From positions 3,401,200 through 3,465,199 of the forward strand of contig OX639973.1 of NCBI GenBank assembly GCA_951828385.1: a stretch of DNA of 64,000 bases, written 5' to 3'. This stretch comes from an uncultured Poribacteria bacterium. GTDB taxonomy: Bacteria > Poribacteria > WGA-4E > WGA-3G. Numbering within the stretch: position 1 is the first letter of the stretch; the number at the start of each line of letters is the position of its first letter. Position numbers and translations under genes: made by a program. This document shows positions 47,301 through 56,373 of this stretch, in pieces. A model generated the notes under the pieces. The model ran no database searches. It was not told the DNA's origin and saw only the letters and a program-made list of their open reading frames with translations.

Positions 47301-50300
47301 CGTGCCACCGTAGCCATCGGAAACAGAAACGGTAACGGAATAAGAGGACTTCGTATCATAGTCTAACGCTGCATAGGTCCGGAGTTGTCCGGATGCGCTA
47401 ACGATCCTAAACGATGCCGCATCCGCGCCCTCCAGACTATAGGTAAGTGTATCGTCATCCGCATCTGTCGCAGCCACGGGGGTGCCGATGTTTTGTCCAG
47501 ATGCTGTATTTTCTGCGACCAAACGCGTGGTGCCTCCATCGGTGAAGGAAGGTGCGCGATTTACATCTGTGACGTTGATTGTAACGGTAATACTATCCGT
47601 GCCACCGTTGCCATCGGAAACAGAAACGGTGACCGAATAAGACCTCTTCGTTCGATAGTTTAACGCGACACTGGTGCGGAGTTGCCCAGTGTAGGCATCA
47701 ATACTGAACGCGTCCGCATCCGGGCCCTCCAGAGTATAGGTCAAAAAATAACTGTCCACATCCGTTGCGGAGACTCGATCACCGATGTCTTGACCAGATG
47801 GGGTGTACTCTGCTACGGCACGTGTTGTGTCGGTGCCTTCGGTGAATGCAGGCGGAATATTAATATCAAGTGTTAGACCTTCATGATCTTCAATTGCGTC
47901 AATTGCTGCCAAGAGTCTACGGAGCGGTTCATAATCTGAAATCGGATTGTTCAGCAGATCGAGCGTTGTCAGTGCGGTCAAACCGGCAAGCGCAGATATA
48001 TTACTGATGGAATTGCCATTCAGATGGAGGTATCTCAGTGCGGTCAAACCGGCAAGCGCAGATATATCGCTGAGGGAAGTGTTGTGCAACAGATTGAGCC
48101 GCTCCAATGCGGTCAAACCGGCAAGCGTGGATATATCGCTGATAGAAGTGCCAGCCAGAGAGAGGTTTGTCAGTGCGGTCAAACCGGCAAGCGCGGATAT
48201 ATCGCTGATGGAATTGCCATCCAGATCGAGCTTTGTTAGTTTTGTCAATCCTGCAAGGGCAGATATATCGCCGATGGAATTGCCAGACAGATTGAGCTCT
48301 GTCAGTTTTGTCAATCCTGCAAGGGCGGATATATCGCTGATGGAATTGCCAGACAGATCGAGCTTTGTCAGTTTTGTCAACCCTGCAAGCACAGATATAT
48401 CGCTAATGGAATTGCCCCACAGATAGAGGTATTTCAGTGCGGGCAACCCTGCAAGCGCGGATATATCGCTGATGGAATTGCCCCACAGATTGAGGTTTGT
48501 CAGTGCGGGCAACTCATTAAAATCACCGGATTTCAGTGAGGTGATGCTTTTATCGGAAAGATTAAGGTTGGTAATTGCCGCAAGATGTGCCACAGTCACA
48601 TAGTCGGCATGATTCACGCCTGGCACCGCTGCGACAATCGCATCTTGGATCTGTTGCGTGCGGTGAATGATGGGTTCATAGACATCAGTGACATCGATCG
48701 TGACATCAATGGTGTCTGTGAGTTCACTATCAGAGACAGTGATTGTCACGGTGTAAGAGGTCTTCGTTTCATAGTTTAAGGCTGCACGGGTGCGGAGTTG
48801 CCCGTTGGTGCTAACGATGCTAAATGAGGCAGCATCCGTGCCCGTGAGGGTGTAGGTGAGGGTGGTATTGGCATCCACATCTGTCGCAGTGACTGCCGTG
48901 CCGATTTTTGCGGAAGCCTTGTTCTCTGCTATGGTGCGCGTCGCGGTGGTGGTTGCGAAACTCGGTGCCTCATTGACGTTTGTCACATTGATGGAGACAT
49001 CAATGGTGTCTGTGAGTTCACTATCAGAGACAGTAATCCTCACGGTGTAAGATGTCTTTGTCTCAAAGTCGAGTGCGGCGTTTGTTTGGAGCTGCCCGGT
49101 AGTGCCGCTGATGCTAAAGGAGTCCTTATCGGTGCCACCGAGGGTATAGGTGAGCGTGTCCCCAGTATCCGAATCCGTGGCAGTGATGGCACTGCCGATG
49201 TCTGTGTTAGCGGTAGTGTTCTCCGCGACGGAGCGTGTCGCGGTAGTGCTCGCGAAACTTGGTGCCTCATTGACGTTTGACACATTGATCGTGACGTCGA
49301 TGCTATCACTTCCGCCATTGCCATCAGAAATTTCGACGGTAACCGAATAGGTGGTCTTCGCTTCATAATCCAACGCTGCACTTGTGCGGAGCTGCCCGTT
49401 GGTACTGTTGATGCTAAACGAGGATGCCTCTGTTCCACTAAGTGTATAAGTGAGTGTGTCGTTATCCGCATCTGTGGCGGACACCGCATCACCGATGTTT
49501 TGCCCGGATGCGGTGTTCTCTGCTACGGAACGTCTTGTGTCGGTGCCTTCGGTGAACACAGGCGGAATATTAATATCAAGCGTTAGACCTTGATGATCTT
49601 CAATTCCGTCAATTGCTGCCAAGAGTCTACGGAGCGGTCCATAATTTGAAATCGGATTGCCATCCAGATAGAGGTATGTCAGTGCGGTCAAACCTGAAAG
49701 CGCAGATATATTACTGATGGAATTGCCATTCAGATAGAGCATTGTCAGTGCGGTCAAATCTGCAAGCGTGGATATATCGCTGATGGAATTGCCAGACAGA
49801 TTGAGCTCCTCCAGTGCGGTCAACCCTGCAAGCGCAGATATATCGCTGATGGAATTGCCAGACAGATTGAGCTCCTCCAGTGCGGTCAACTCTTCAAGCG
49901 CAGATATATCGCTGATGGAATTGCCAGACAGATAGAGGTATTTCAGTGCGGTCAACCCTTCAAGCGCAGATATATCGCTGATGGAATTGCCCCACAGATT
50001 GAGCTCCTCCAGTGCGGTCAACTCTTCAAGCGCAGATATATCGCTGATGGAATTGCCCCACAGATTGAGCGTTGTCAGTGCGGTCAACTCTTCAAGGGCG
50101 GATATATCGCTGATGGAATTGCTCTCCAGATAGAGCTCCTCCAGTGCGGGCAACTCATTAAAATCACCGGATTTCAGTGCGGTGATGCTTTGATCGGAAA
50201 GGTTAAGTTGGGTAATTGCCGCAAGATGTGCCACAGTCACATCGTCAGCATTATTGACCCCTGGCACAGCGGCGACAATCGCATCACGCACCTGCTGTGT

Positions 50301-52937
50301 CCGTTCACTGAGCGGCGGATCAATTTCATTTACATTCGTCACATTAATGGTAACGGTAATAATATCCGTGCCGCCATTGCCATCGGAAACAGAGACGGTG
50401 ACGGTATATTCATTCTTTGTTTCATAGTCAAGTGCTGCTTTTGTTTTGAGTTGCCCGTTGGTGCTGTTGATACTAAACGATCCGGCATCCGCGCCACTGA
50501 GCGTGTAGGTCAATGTGTCATCGTCTGGGTCGGTTGCGGAGACGGCACCCCCAATGTTTTGCCCAGAGCCGGTATTTTCTGCCACAGAACGTGTCGCGGT
50601 ACTGCCATCTGTGAAGGAAGGGGCGCGGTTTTCGTCTACATTTGTCACATTGATTGTGACATCAATGGTGTCTGTGAGTTCACTATCAGAGACGGTAATC
50701 CTCACGGTGTAAGAGGTCTTCTTTTCATAATCTAACGCTGCACTTGTGCGGAGTTGCCCGTTGGTGCTGTTGATACTAAACGATGCCGCATCCGTGCCAT
50801 CTAAGGTATACGCGAGCGTGGTATTCGCATCCACATCTGTCGCAGTGAACGGATCCCCGATGTTTGTGTTGGCTCCGGTGTTCTCCGCGATAGAACGGCT
50901 CGCGGTGGTGGTTGCGAAACTCGGTGCCTCATTAACGTTTGTCACATTGATTGTGACATCAATGGTGTCTGTGAGTTCACTATCAGAGACGGTAATCCTC
51001 ACGGTGTAAGAGGTCTTTGTTTCATAATCTAACGCTGCGCTGGTGCGGAGCTGCCCGTTGGTGCTGTCAATACTAAACGATCCGGCATCCGCGCCACTGA
51101 GCGTGTAGGTCAACGTGTCATCGTCTGGGTCGGTTGCAGAGACAGCACTCCCGATATTTTGCCCAGAGCCGGTATTTTCTGCCACAGAACGTGTCGCGGT
51201 ACTGCCATCTGTGAAGGAAGGGGCGCGGTTTTCGTCTACATTTGTGACGTTGATGGTGACATCAATGGTGTCTGTGAGTTCACTATCAGAGACGGTAATC
51301 CTCACGGTGTAAGAGGTCTTTGTTTCATAATCTAACGCTGCAAGGGTGCGGAGCTGCCCGTTGGTGCTGTTGATACTAAACGATGCCGCATCCGCGCCAC
51401 TGAGCGTGTAGGTGAGGGTGGTATTGGCATCCACATCGGTCGCAGCGACTGCCGCGCCGATGTTTGTGCCGGAAGCCGTGTTTTCTGCTATGGTGCGCAC
51501 CGCGCTGCTATCCTCTGTAAAACTGGGGGCCTCATTGACGTTTGTCACATTGATGGTGACATCGATGGTGTCTGTGAGTTCACTATCAGAGACGGCGATT
51601 CTCACCGAATAAGAGGTCTTTGTTTCATAATCTAACGCTGTACGGGTGCGGAGTTGTCCGTTGGTGCTGTTGATACTAAACGATCCGGCATCCGTGCCAT
51701 CTAAGGTATACGCGAGCGTGGTATTCGCATCCACATCTGTCGCAGTGAACGGATCCCCGATGTTTGTGTTGGCTCCGGTGTTCTCCGCGATGGAACGCGT
51801 CGCGGTGGTAGTTGCGAAACTTGGTGCTTCGTTGACGTTGGTGACATTAATTGTGACAGGAATGCTATCGCTACCGCCATTGCCATCAGAGACATCGACG
51901 GTAACCGAATAAGAGTTCTTCGTTTCAAAGTCAAGTGCAGCCCTTGTTCGTAGCTGCCCGTTGGTGTTGACAATGCTGAAGGCTACCGCGTCGGTGCCAC
52001 TGAGGGTACAGGTGAGTGTATCACCATCCACATCCGTTGCATCGATAGGCGTGCCGATGTTTTGCCCAGATGGCGTGTTCTCTGCTATAGTGCGCGTCGC
52101 GCTGGGGCCCTCGGTAAATACGGGTGGTTTGTTACCAATATCAACATCAATATAAATATCAGAACCGGCTGCCTCAATGGCTGCTTTGAGTCTACGGACC
52201 GGTCCGTAATCTGAAATCGGATTGCCCTTCAGATGGAGCCTGGTCAAGTTTGTCAAACCTTCAAGCGGGGATGTATCGCTGATGGAATTGGACTCCAGAA
52301 AGAGGTCTGTCAGGCTTGTCAAGTCTTCGAGTGCGGATATATTGCTGATAGAATTGCCAGTCAACCAGAGATCTGTCAGGCTTGTTAAATTTTCAAGAAC
52401 GGATATATCGCTGATAGCATTGCTAAACAGCCAGAGATTTGTCAGGCTTGTCAAGTCTTCAAGTGCGGATATATCGCTGATAGCGTTGTCATAGAGTTCG
52501 AGCCTTGTCAGGCTTGTCAAGTTTTCAAGGGGAGATATATCGCTGATAGCGTTATCATACAGATAGAGGCGCGTCAGGCTTGTCAAGTCTTTAAGAGCGG
52601 ATATATCGCTGATAGCATTTTCATACAGATAGAGGTTTGTCAGTGCGGTGAGCCCAGAAAAATCGCCGCTTTTCAGTGCCGTAATACTCTTTTTGGAGGC
52701 ATCAAGTCTGGAAATTGCCGCGAGGTGTGCTGCCGTCACATCGGCTGCAGCATTAACGCCGGGCACTGCAGCCACAATCGCGTCCCGTATCTGTGGTGTG
52801 CGTTCACTGAGCGGCGGATTGATTGTCTCTGCCTGTCCCTTGTCCTGTCCATATCCTATGTTATACGGGCCAAAAAGCATTAAGATCATCAGGAGAAAGA
52901 ATACGACGGAACTTTGTTTTGTAATTAACACTTTCAA
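44310..52937 (-). CDS. giant LRR/cadherin surface protein with FlgD-like sorting domain
   Basis: The 2,875-residue protein starts at a TTG with AGGAG seven to eight bases upstream and has a signal peptide (ending near NIGYGQ). Six internalin-like LRR blocks of 22-residue SISDISALxxLTxLxxLxLxxN repeats each begin with an RTQQVQDAIV-type cap. They alternate with runs of 6, 3, 2, 1, 1 and 1 cadherin-like domains (14 in total; motifs FTEG, SVAENTxxGxxIG, ATDxDxDTLTYTL, LDYETKxSYxVTVxVSDGNGG and INVTxVNE). The last 100 residues (FPNPFNPETWIPYQL, LTIYDIRGVVVREL, GVYFYTLKAGDF) form an FlgD-like/type IX-like sorting domain. Likely a calcium-dependent adhesin or interaction protein. Near-identical DNA units make expansion and contraction likely. 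Confidence 0.93.
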   Translation of the reverse strand: MKVLITKQSSVVFFLLMILMLFGPYNIGYGQDKGQAETINPPLSERTPQIRDAIVAAVPGVNAAADVTAAHLAAISRLDASKKSITALKSGDFSGLTALTNLYLYENAISDISALKDLTSLTRLYLYDNAISDISPLENLTSLTRLELYDNAISDISALEDLTSLTNLWLFSNAISDISVLENLTSLTDLWLTGNSISNISALEDLTSLTDLFLESNSISDTSPLEGLTNLTRLHLKGNPISDYGPVRRLKAAIEAAGSDIYIDVDIGNKPPVFTEGPSATRTIAENTPSGQNIGTPIDATDVDGDTLTCTLSGTDAVAFSIVNTNGQLRTRAALDFETKNSYSVTVDVSDGNGGSDSIPVTINVTNVNEAPSFATTTATRSIAENTGANTNIGDPFTATDVDANTTLAYTLDGTDAGSFSINSTNGQLRTRTALDYETKTSYSVRIAVSDSELTDTIDVTINVTNVNEAPSFTEDSSAVRTIAENTASGTNIGAAVAATDVDANTTLTYTLSGADAASFSINSTNGQLRTLAALDYETKTSYTVRITVSDSELTDTIDVTINVTNVDENRAPSFTDGSTATRSVAENTGSGQNIGSAVSATDPDDDTLTYTLSGADAGSFSIDSTNGQLRTSAALDYETKTSYTVRITVSDSELTDTIDVTINVTNVNEAPSFATTTASRSIAENTGANTNIGDPFTATDVDANTTLAYTLDGTDAASFSINSTNGQLRTSAALDYEKKTSYTVRITVSDSELTDTIDVTINVTNVDENRAPSFTDGSTATRSVAENTGSGQNIGGAVSATDPDDDTLTYTLSGADAGSFSINSTNGQLKTKAALDYETKNEYTVTVSVSDGNGGTDIITVTINVTNVNEIDPPLSERTQQVRDAIVAAVPGVNNADDVTVAHLAAITQLNLSDQSITALKSGDFNELPALEELYLESNSISDISALEELTALTTLNLWGNSISDISALEELTALEELNLWGNSISDISALEGLTALKYLYLSGNSISDISALEELTALEELNLSGNSISDISALAGLTALEELNLSGNSISDISTLADLTALTMLYLNGNSISNISALSGLTALTYLYLDGNPISNYGPLRRLLAAIDGIEDHQGLTLDINIPPVFTEGTDTRRSVAENTASGQNIGDAVSATDADNDTLTYTLSGTEASSFSINSTNGQLRTSAALDYEAKTTYSVTVEISDGNGGSDSIDVTINVSNVNEAPSFASTTATRSVAENTTANTDIGSAITATDSDTGDTLTYTLGGTDKDSFSISGTTGQLQTNAALDFETKTSYTVRITVSDSELTDTIDVSINVTNVNEAPSFATTTATRTIAENKASAKIGTAVTATDVDANTTLTYTLTGTDAASFSIVSTNGQLRTRAALNYETKTSYTVTITVSDSELTDTIDVTIDVTDVYEPIIHRTQQIQDAIVAAVPGVNHADYVTVAHLAAITNLNLSDKSITSLKSGDFNELPALTNLNLWGNSISDISALAGLPALKYLYLWGNSISDISVLAGLTKLTKLDLSGNSISDISALAGLTKLTELNLSGNSIGDISALAGLTKLTKLDLDGNSISDISALAGLTALTNLSLAGTSISDISTLAGLTALERLNLLHNTSLSDISALAGLTALRYLHLNGNSISNISALAGLTALTTLDLLNNPISDYEPLRRLLAAIDAIEDHEGLTLDINIPPAFTEGTDTTRAVAEYTPSGQDIGDRVSATDVDSYFLTYTLEGPDADAFSIDAYTGQLRTSVALNYRTKRSYSVTVSVSDGNGGTDSITVTINVTDVNRAPSFTDGGTTRLVAENTASGQNIGTPVAATDADDDTLTYSLEGADAASFRIVSASGQLRTYAALDYDTKSSYSVTVSVSDGYGGTDSIAVTINVTSVNEGSITAVNQRTQQVQDAIMREVYYVDNADDVTPADLAEITRLNLGYKDITSLKSGDFSGLTGLTYLDLDENSISDISALKGLTTLTRLYLWGNSISDISALKGLTTLTYLKLSENSISDISVLAGLPALKHLYLSGNSISNVSALEGLTTLTYLELSGNPISDYAPLRRLLAAIDAIEDHPGLRLDINIPPLFTEGTDTRRSVAEYTPSAQDIGDPVSATDVDNDYLTYSLEGTDADAFSIDPATGQLQTSAALNYQTKRSYSVTVSVSDGYDGTDSIAVRIYVTDVNEAGITPVDRRTQEVQDAIMRAVRVDNAADVTYTDLAAINYLYLSSKGITSLKSGDFSGLPALTDLDLSVNSISNISALSGLTKLTELNLFSNSISNISVLSGLPALTDLNLSDNSISNISVLSGLPALTDLNLSDNSISNISVLSGLTALTELHLDGNSISNISALERLTALRYLYLWGNPISNYEPLRKLLAAIEGHPGLTLDINIPPLFTEGTYTTRSVAEYTLSEKDIGDPVSATDANENDSLTYTLEDKDVEGTDAASFNIDSPTGQLRTLAPLNYQTKRSYSVTVSVSDGNGGTDRITVRINVTDVDESRITPVNQRTQQVQDAIVRRAHTADNADDVTVGHLTAITDLSLSYDDITSLKSGDFSGLPALTYLTLTGNSISDISALADLTALEKLYLNENFVSDISALEGITSLTEIYLSGNSISDVSALEGLTNLTYLTLSGNPISDYVPLRRLETAIQNADNSISIDINITNNPPQFTEGGSTTRSIAENTESYTDIGEPISATDADPSDNLSYIFAPDRFGGSDARLFSIDYSTGQLRTSEDLDYEEQTSYTVVVEVFDSSDGLDRITVTINITDVAGAAPSVETSPIIPENTALLTNFPNPFNPETWIPYQLAKPAEVTLTIYDIRGVVVRELKLGHQPAGVYHNRSRAIHWDGRNAFGEKVATGVYFYTLKAGDFTATRKLLIRK

Positions 52938-53124
52938 TATAAACTCCTATTGTTGTTTCAGGTGTGATTGATCTATTGCGGTAGCTTGTGGGGCAACGCT
53001 GAAAGCCGCTACGCGATGCCTCGTGCCAGATGAAACGCGTGGGCGCGGGAAATCGCGAAGCGGTTAGCACTGCCAATATGATTTTGTGAAGTAAAACACC
53101 CAAAATACTTAATGTAAGTAAAGC

Positions 53125-53134
53125 GGGGGGGGGG
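53125..53134. repeat. G10 homopolymer upstream of the LRR gene
   Basis: Ten consecutive G residues lie about 190 bases upstream of the giant adhesin start, in an otherwise AT-rich intergenic stretch. Such tracts slip easily during replication. Confidence 0.9.
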
Positions 53135-53519
53135 CACTTAGTAATGTGAATTGAAGAAACAGGTAATGCCAAGAAGCACAGCGTACCCATTATCGGACAG
53201 GGCACGCTTTGTATCATTCTCTTTAGCATTGCAGTCTGAATAGATCGGTTGGTCACTTTTAATTTCTTTCCTGTTTCTATGAAATATGGATAAGTATGCG
53301 GTATTTTCTCGGGGTTGTGTGGGGTGTGCAACCTACGGAAAAATACACACTTCTCTGAAAACTCAACTCGCAAATGATAGGGATTGTCCAAACTTTAGTA
53401 TGTTATAATATGACATTTTTATTATTAATCAATATAAACAATTAATGTCTATATGTAACTTAATTATACAATATATGAAGAAAAAAAGCAAATTATATCT
53501 ATAAAAAATCCAGAGCCCT

Positions 53520-53704
53520 TCAATTTTATGAAATTATTGGATTTCACGTCTCTTTTTAAAGGAGCCGGTGCGGTTGGAATGCAGGTCGCAAATGTAAAGC
53601 ATTCTCACTGCGAAGCAAAATTGGGTCTCCGCGTGTGGGCAAATTTGGGTGTGTACACCGCGATGCACATCGCATCTGGGCGTGTACGCCGCAAAAACCG
53701 AACC
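53520..53704. repeat. GGTGCGGTT element with GTACGCCGC interior
   Basis: Starts with a diverged copy of the AAATTATTGG/GGAGCCGGTGCG repeat seen at 43702. It continues through GGAATGCAGGTCGC and GGGCGTGTACGCCGC and ends CAAAAACCGAACC, an inverted match of its start. 53135-53519 is AT-rich with no supported gene. Confidence 0.65.
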
Positions 53705-53750
53705 ATAGGTGTCAATTTAGGGATTTTTTCATTGTATCTTGTAACACCGA

Positions 53751-53829
53751 TATAAACATGCCGCCCCTACGGGGCTTGGGTTTTTGCTCAGACATGCTGC
53801 TATAAACATACCGTCCCCTACGGGACTGA
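53751..53829. repeat. two TATAAACAT-CCCCTACGGGG units
   Basis: TATAAACATGCCGCCCCTAC at 53751 and TATAAACATACCGTCCCCTA at 53801 are 50 bases apart; each contains a short CCCC(T/A)ACGGGG hairpin. Confidence 0.75.
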
Positions 53830-53864
53830 AGAGGTTTTGAAGTCTTCAAGGTTTCCGCGTAGGA

Positions 53865-53960
53865 TCCGGTTCGGTTGGGAATGCAGATCGCATTTGGGCG
53901 TGTACGCCGCGATGCACGTCGCATCTGGGCGTGTACGCCGCAAAAACCGAACCTACCGGA
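53865..53960. repeat. inverted-repeat-bounded element
   Basis: GGTTCGGTT (53868-53876) and AACCGAACC (53945-53953), with outer TCCGG/CCGGA, bound two copies of a CGCAT(T/C)TGGGCGTGTACGCC unit. Related elements lie at 53566-53704 and 62355-62414. Confidence 0.75.
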
Positions 53961-54044
53961 CCTGGGGGCAAAAATGATTAACTTGACTTGCATCGTTGTG
54001 TATGTTAATATTCTCGCAAATAACAGGAGGAGAGGTGAGCGATA

Positions 54045-55811
54045 ATGACGCTAATATCTATGTTTGAAGCCGCGGTTCAGCATTACGGCAACAAACCTGC
54101 TCTGGCACACAAACCGAAAGGCGGCACCTATTTGGACATCTCTTATACCGAACTCGACGCATCGGTGGATGCCTTCAGTAAAGGACTCAATGCACTTGGG
54201 GTGGAAAAGAATGACCGCGTTGCGATTCTCTCCGAGAATCGTCCGGAGTGGGCAATTACGGATTTTGGTAGCCTTAAAGTGGGTGCGGTAACCGTCCCGA
54301 TGTTTTCAACGCTAACCGCAGCACAGGTTGGTTATATCCTGAAAGATTCCGGTGCAAAAATTATTTGTGTATCCACGGAAAAGCAGTTGGAAAAAGTCAG
54401 TGCTATTCGAGATGAGGTACCGACGCTTGAACAGATAATTATCTTCGATACAATTGAAGATGAACCCCCGGAAGGTGTTATCCAATTCGAGACGGTGTGT
54501 GAGCTCGCGGGTGGGGAAAGTGATAGTGCTGTGAGTGAAGATGACATTGCAACGATTATCTATACATCAGGCACAACGGGTCACCCAAAAGGGGTTATGC
54601 TGACGCATGCGAATTTTATTTTTAATTTACAAGCGTGCAAATCGCTGATTGATGTGAGTGAAACAGACGTATTGCTATCGTTTCTGCCGTTATCGCATGT
54701 GTTTGAACGGCTCGGTGGACATTACGTGCCATTGTTCTCAGGTGCAAAGATCGCTTATGCGGAGAGTACATTCACGGTGGCGCAGAACATGAAGGAGGTC
54801 GCGCCGACGGTGATGCTGAGTGTGCCGAGGCTCTACGAAACGATGCATGAGAGGATCTTGCGTGCGGTCCAAGAAGGTTCGTCGCTCAAACAGAAAATTT
54901 TCCACTGGGGTGTCTCCGTCGGTTCAGCAGTGAGTTCCGCAATTCAACAGGGAAGAAAGCCGTCTGCGATTTTGCAATTACAGCAGAACATCGCGAACAA
55001 ACTCGTCTTTGCGAAGTTGAAGGAAGCAACAGGTGGAAGGCTACGATTTTTCGTTTCAGGAGGCGCGGCATTGCCGCAATCCATCGCTGAATTTTTCCAT
55101 GCAGCGGGAATTTTGATTTTGGAAGGCTATGGATTAACGGAGACCTCACCTGTTATCAGTATAAACTATCCGAAAAAGTGGAAGTTCGGAACCGTTGGTC
55201 CACACGTACCTGGTATAGAGGTCCAGATTGCCGAAGACGGTGAGATCCTCACCCGCGGTCCACACGTGATGAAGGGTTACTTCAACAACGATGTCGCGAC
55301 GGCAGAGGTTATTGACGAAGATGGGTGGTTTCACACAGGCGATATCGGTATTATTGACGCAGATGGGTTTGTTAAGATTACCGATCGGAAAAAGAATATC
55401 ATCGTGCTTTCTAACGGTAAGAATGTTGCGCCACAACCGATCGAGAGTGAATTGGTGCGAAGTCCGTTCATCAGCCAGGTTATGGTGATAGGTAGCGAAC
55501 GCAAAAATCTTGCGGCGTTGATTGTCCCGAATTTTGACGCGCTTAAGGCGTGGGCATCTGAGAATGATGTTGCCACGGATGACCTGTCAGCGATGCTCCA
55601 GACGCGCGAGGTGCAACAGCACATCCAAAGCGAAATTCGGAATCATCTGACGGATTTTGCGGATTTTGAGCAGGTGCGACGGTTTACACTCCTCGAAAAG
55701 GAATTTTCGCAGGAAGCTGATGAGATGACCCCGACGCTGAAGTTGAAGCGGAATGTTATTATTGAAAAGTATGGCGATGTGATAGCAGAGATATATCCGG
55801 AGGACGCGTAA
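54045..55811 (+). CDS. long-chain fatty-acid--CoA ligase (AMP-forming)
   Basis: The 588-residue ANL-superfamily enzyme activates fatty acids to acyl-CoA through an acyl-adenylate. Motif A5/P-loop TSGTTGHPKGVMLTHAN is near residue 177, YGLTETSPVISINYP near 364, GWFHTGDIG near 427, and DRKKNIIVLSNGKNVAPQPIE contains the hinge and the start of the C-terminal subdomain. The 16-residue insertion pattern and length suit FadD15-like bacterial ligases. AGGAGGAGAGG lies before the ATG. It is monocistronic as far as visible; the downstream gene points the other way. Confidence 0.93.
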   Translation: MTLISMFEAAVQHYGNKPALAHKPKGGTYLDISYTELDASVDAFSKGLNALGVEKNDRVAILSENRPEWAITDFGSLKVGAVTVPMFSTLTAAQVGYILKDSGAKIICVSTEKQLEKVSAIRDEVPTLEQIIIFDTIEDEPPEGVIQFETVCELAGGESDSAVSEDDIATIIYTSGTTGHPKGVMLTHANFIFNLQACKSLIDVSETDVLLSFLPLSHVFERLGGHYVPLFSGAKIAYAESTFTVAQNMKEVAPTVMLSVPRLYETMHERILRAVQEGSSLKQKIFHWGVSVGSAVSSAIQQGRKPSAILQLQQNIANKLVFAKLKEATGGRLRFFVSGGAALPQSIAEFFHAAGILILEGYGLTETSPVISINYPKKWKFGTVGPHVPGIEVQIAEDGEILTRGPHVMKGYFNNDVATAEVIDEDGWFHTGDIGIIDADGFVKITDRKKNIIVLSNGKNVAPQPIESELVRSPFISQVMVIGSERKNLAALIVPNFDALKAWASENDVATDDLSAMLQTREVQQHIQSEIRNHLTDFADFEQVRRFTLLEKEFSQEADEMTPTLKLKRNVIIEKYGDVIAEIYPEDA

Positions 55812-55838
55812 GGCATGGAAAAGTGGAAGGATGGATGA

Positions 55839-56351
55839 TTAGAGTTCATCAATAGAGACTTCCACGACCTCTTTTTCATCTGCAATAAAATAGCGGTACC
55901 CTGGGAACCTTTCAGCGAGTTTCTTATTCTCGCTACCTCTATGTTTAGCGTAGATATGCGGTTTTGCAAAAGGCGCGTTAAATGGATAATGCACCTGATA
56001 GGTGCGAGTCCCTTTCACAAAGACCAGTGCTTGGGCGACATCATTTTCGTCTAAGTACTTTTGAATAGTCACATCTTTTCCGTAATTTTGATAAGATTTT
56101 GCTGTTGTAGGCATATTAAAAAGAAAAGCAAAGAGAAAAAGACCTATAAGCATTAAACAGAGGGTATTTCGCGCCTGTGCATAAGATAAAGTTTTCCACC
56201 GAGCCGTTATGAATTGCGTACTCAAGGATAACCCGCGGCTTGTTAGTAGAATTAACGCAGGTAAACTTTCGTACACAAAGCGTGGTCCGAAATCTAATTT
56301 ATTGAAAAAATGAAAAAAATGTCCAACGAGCAAATGAAGTGCATACGCTTA
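55839..56351 (-). pseudogene. 3' part of a GT-C glycosyltransferase gene split by an IS
   Basis: Encodes about 165 residues: a membrane segment (NTLCLMLIGLFLFAFLF) after FNKLDFGPRFVYESLPALILL, and a soluble tail ending VVEVSIDEL. GPRFxYExLP is a motif near the C-terminal half of ArnT/PMT-like GT39-type membrane glycosyltransferases. The matching N-terminal half lies beyond the IS3 element at 57557-59009 on the same strand. The two together give a full-size protein, so the insertion has probably destroyed the gene. A TTG at 56333 could restart translation but without the catalytic loop. Confidence 0.8.
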
Positions 56352-56373
56352 TTTAGGCCACAATTTAGCAAAG

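Noticed and set aside
44900-52800. Long open frames on the plus strand inside the LRR/cadherin gene
   Set aside because: They mirror the repeats of the minus-strand gene, have no ribosome sites and encode low-complexity repeats only.
52861-53391. 176-codon minus-strand frame upstream of the adhesin
   Set aside because: It overlaps the start of the adhesin in another frame, has no ribosome site or domain, and includes the G10 tract.
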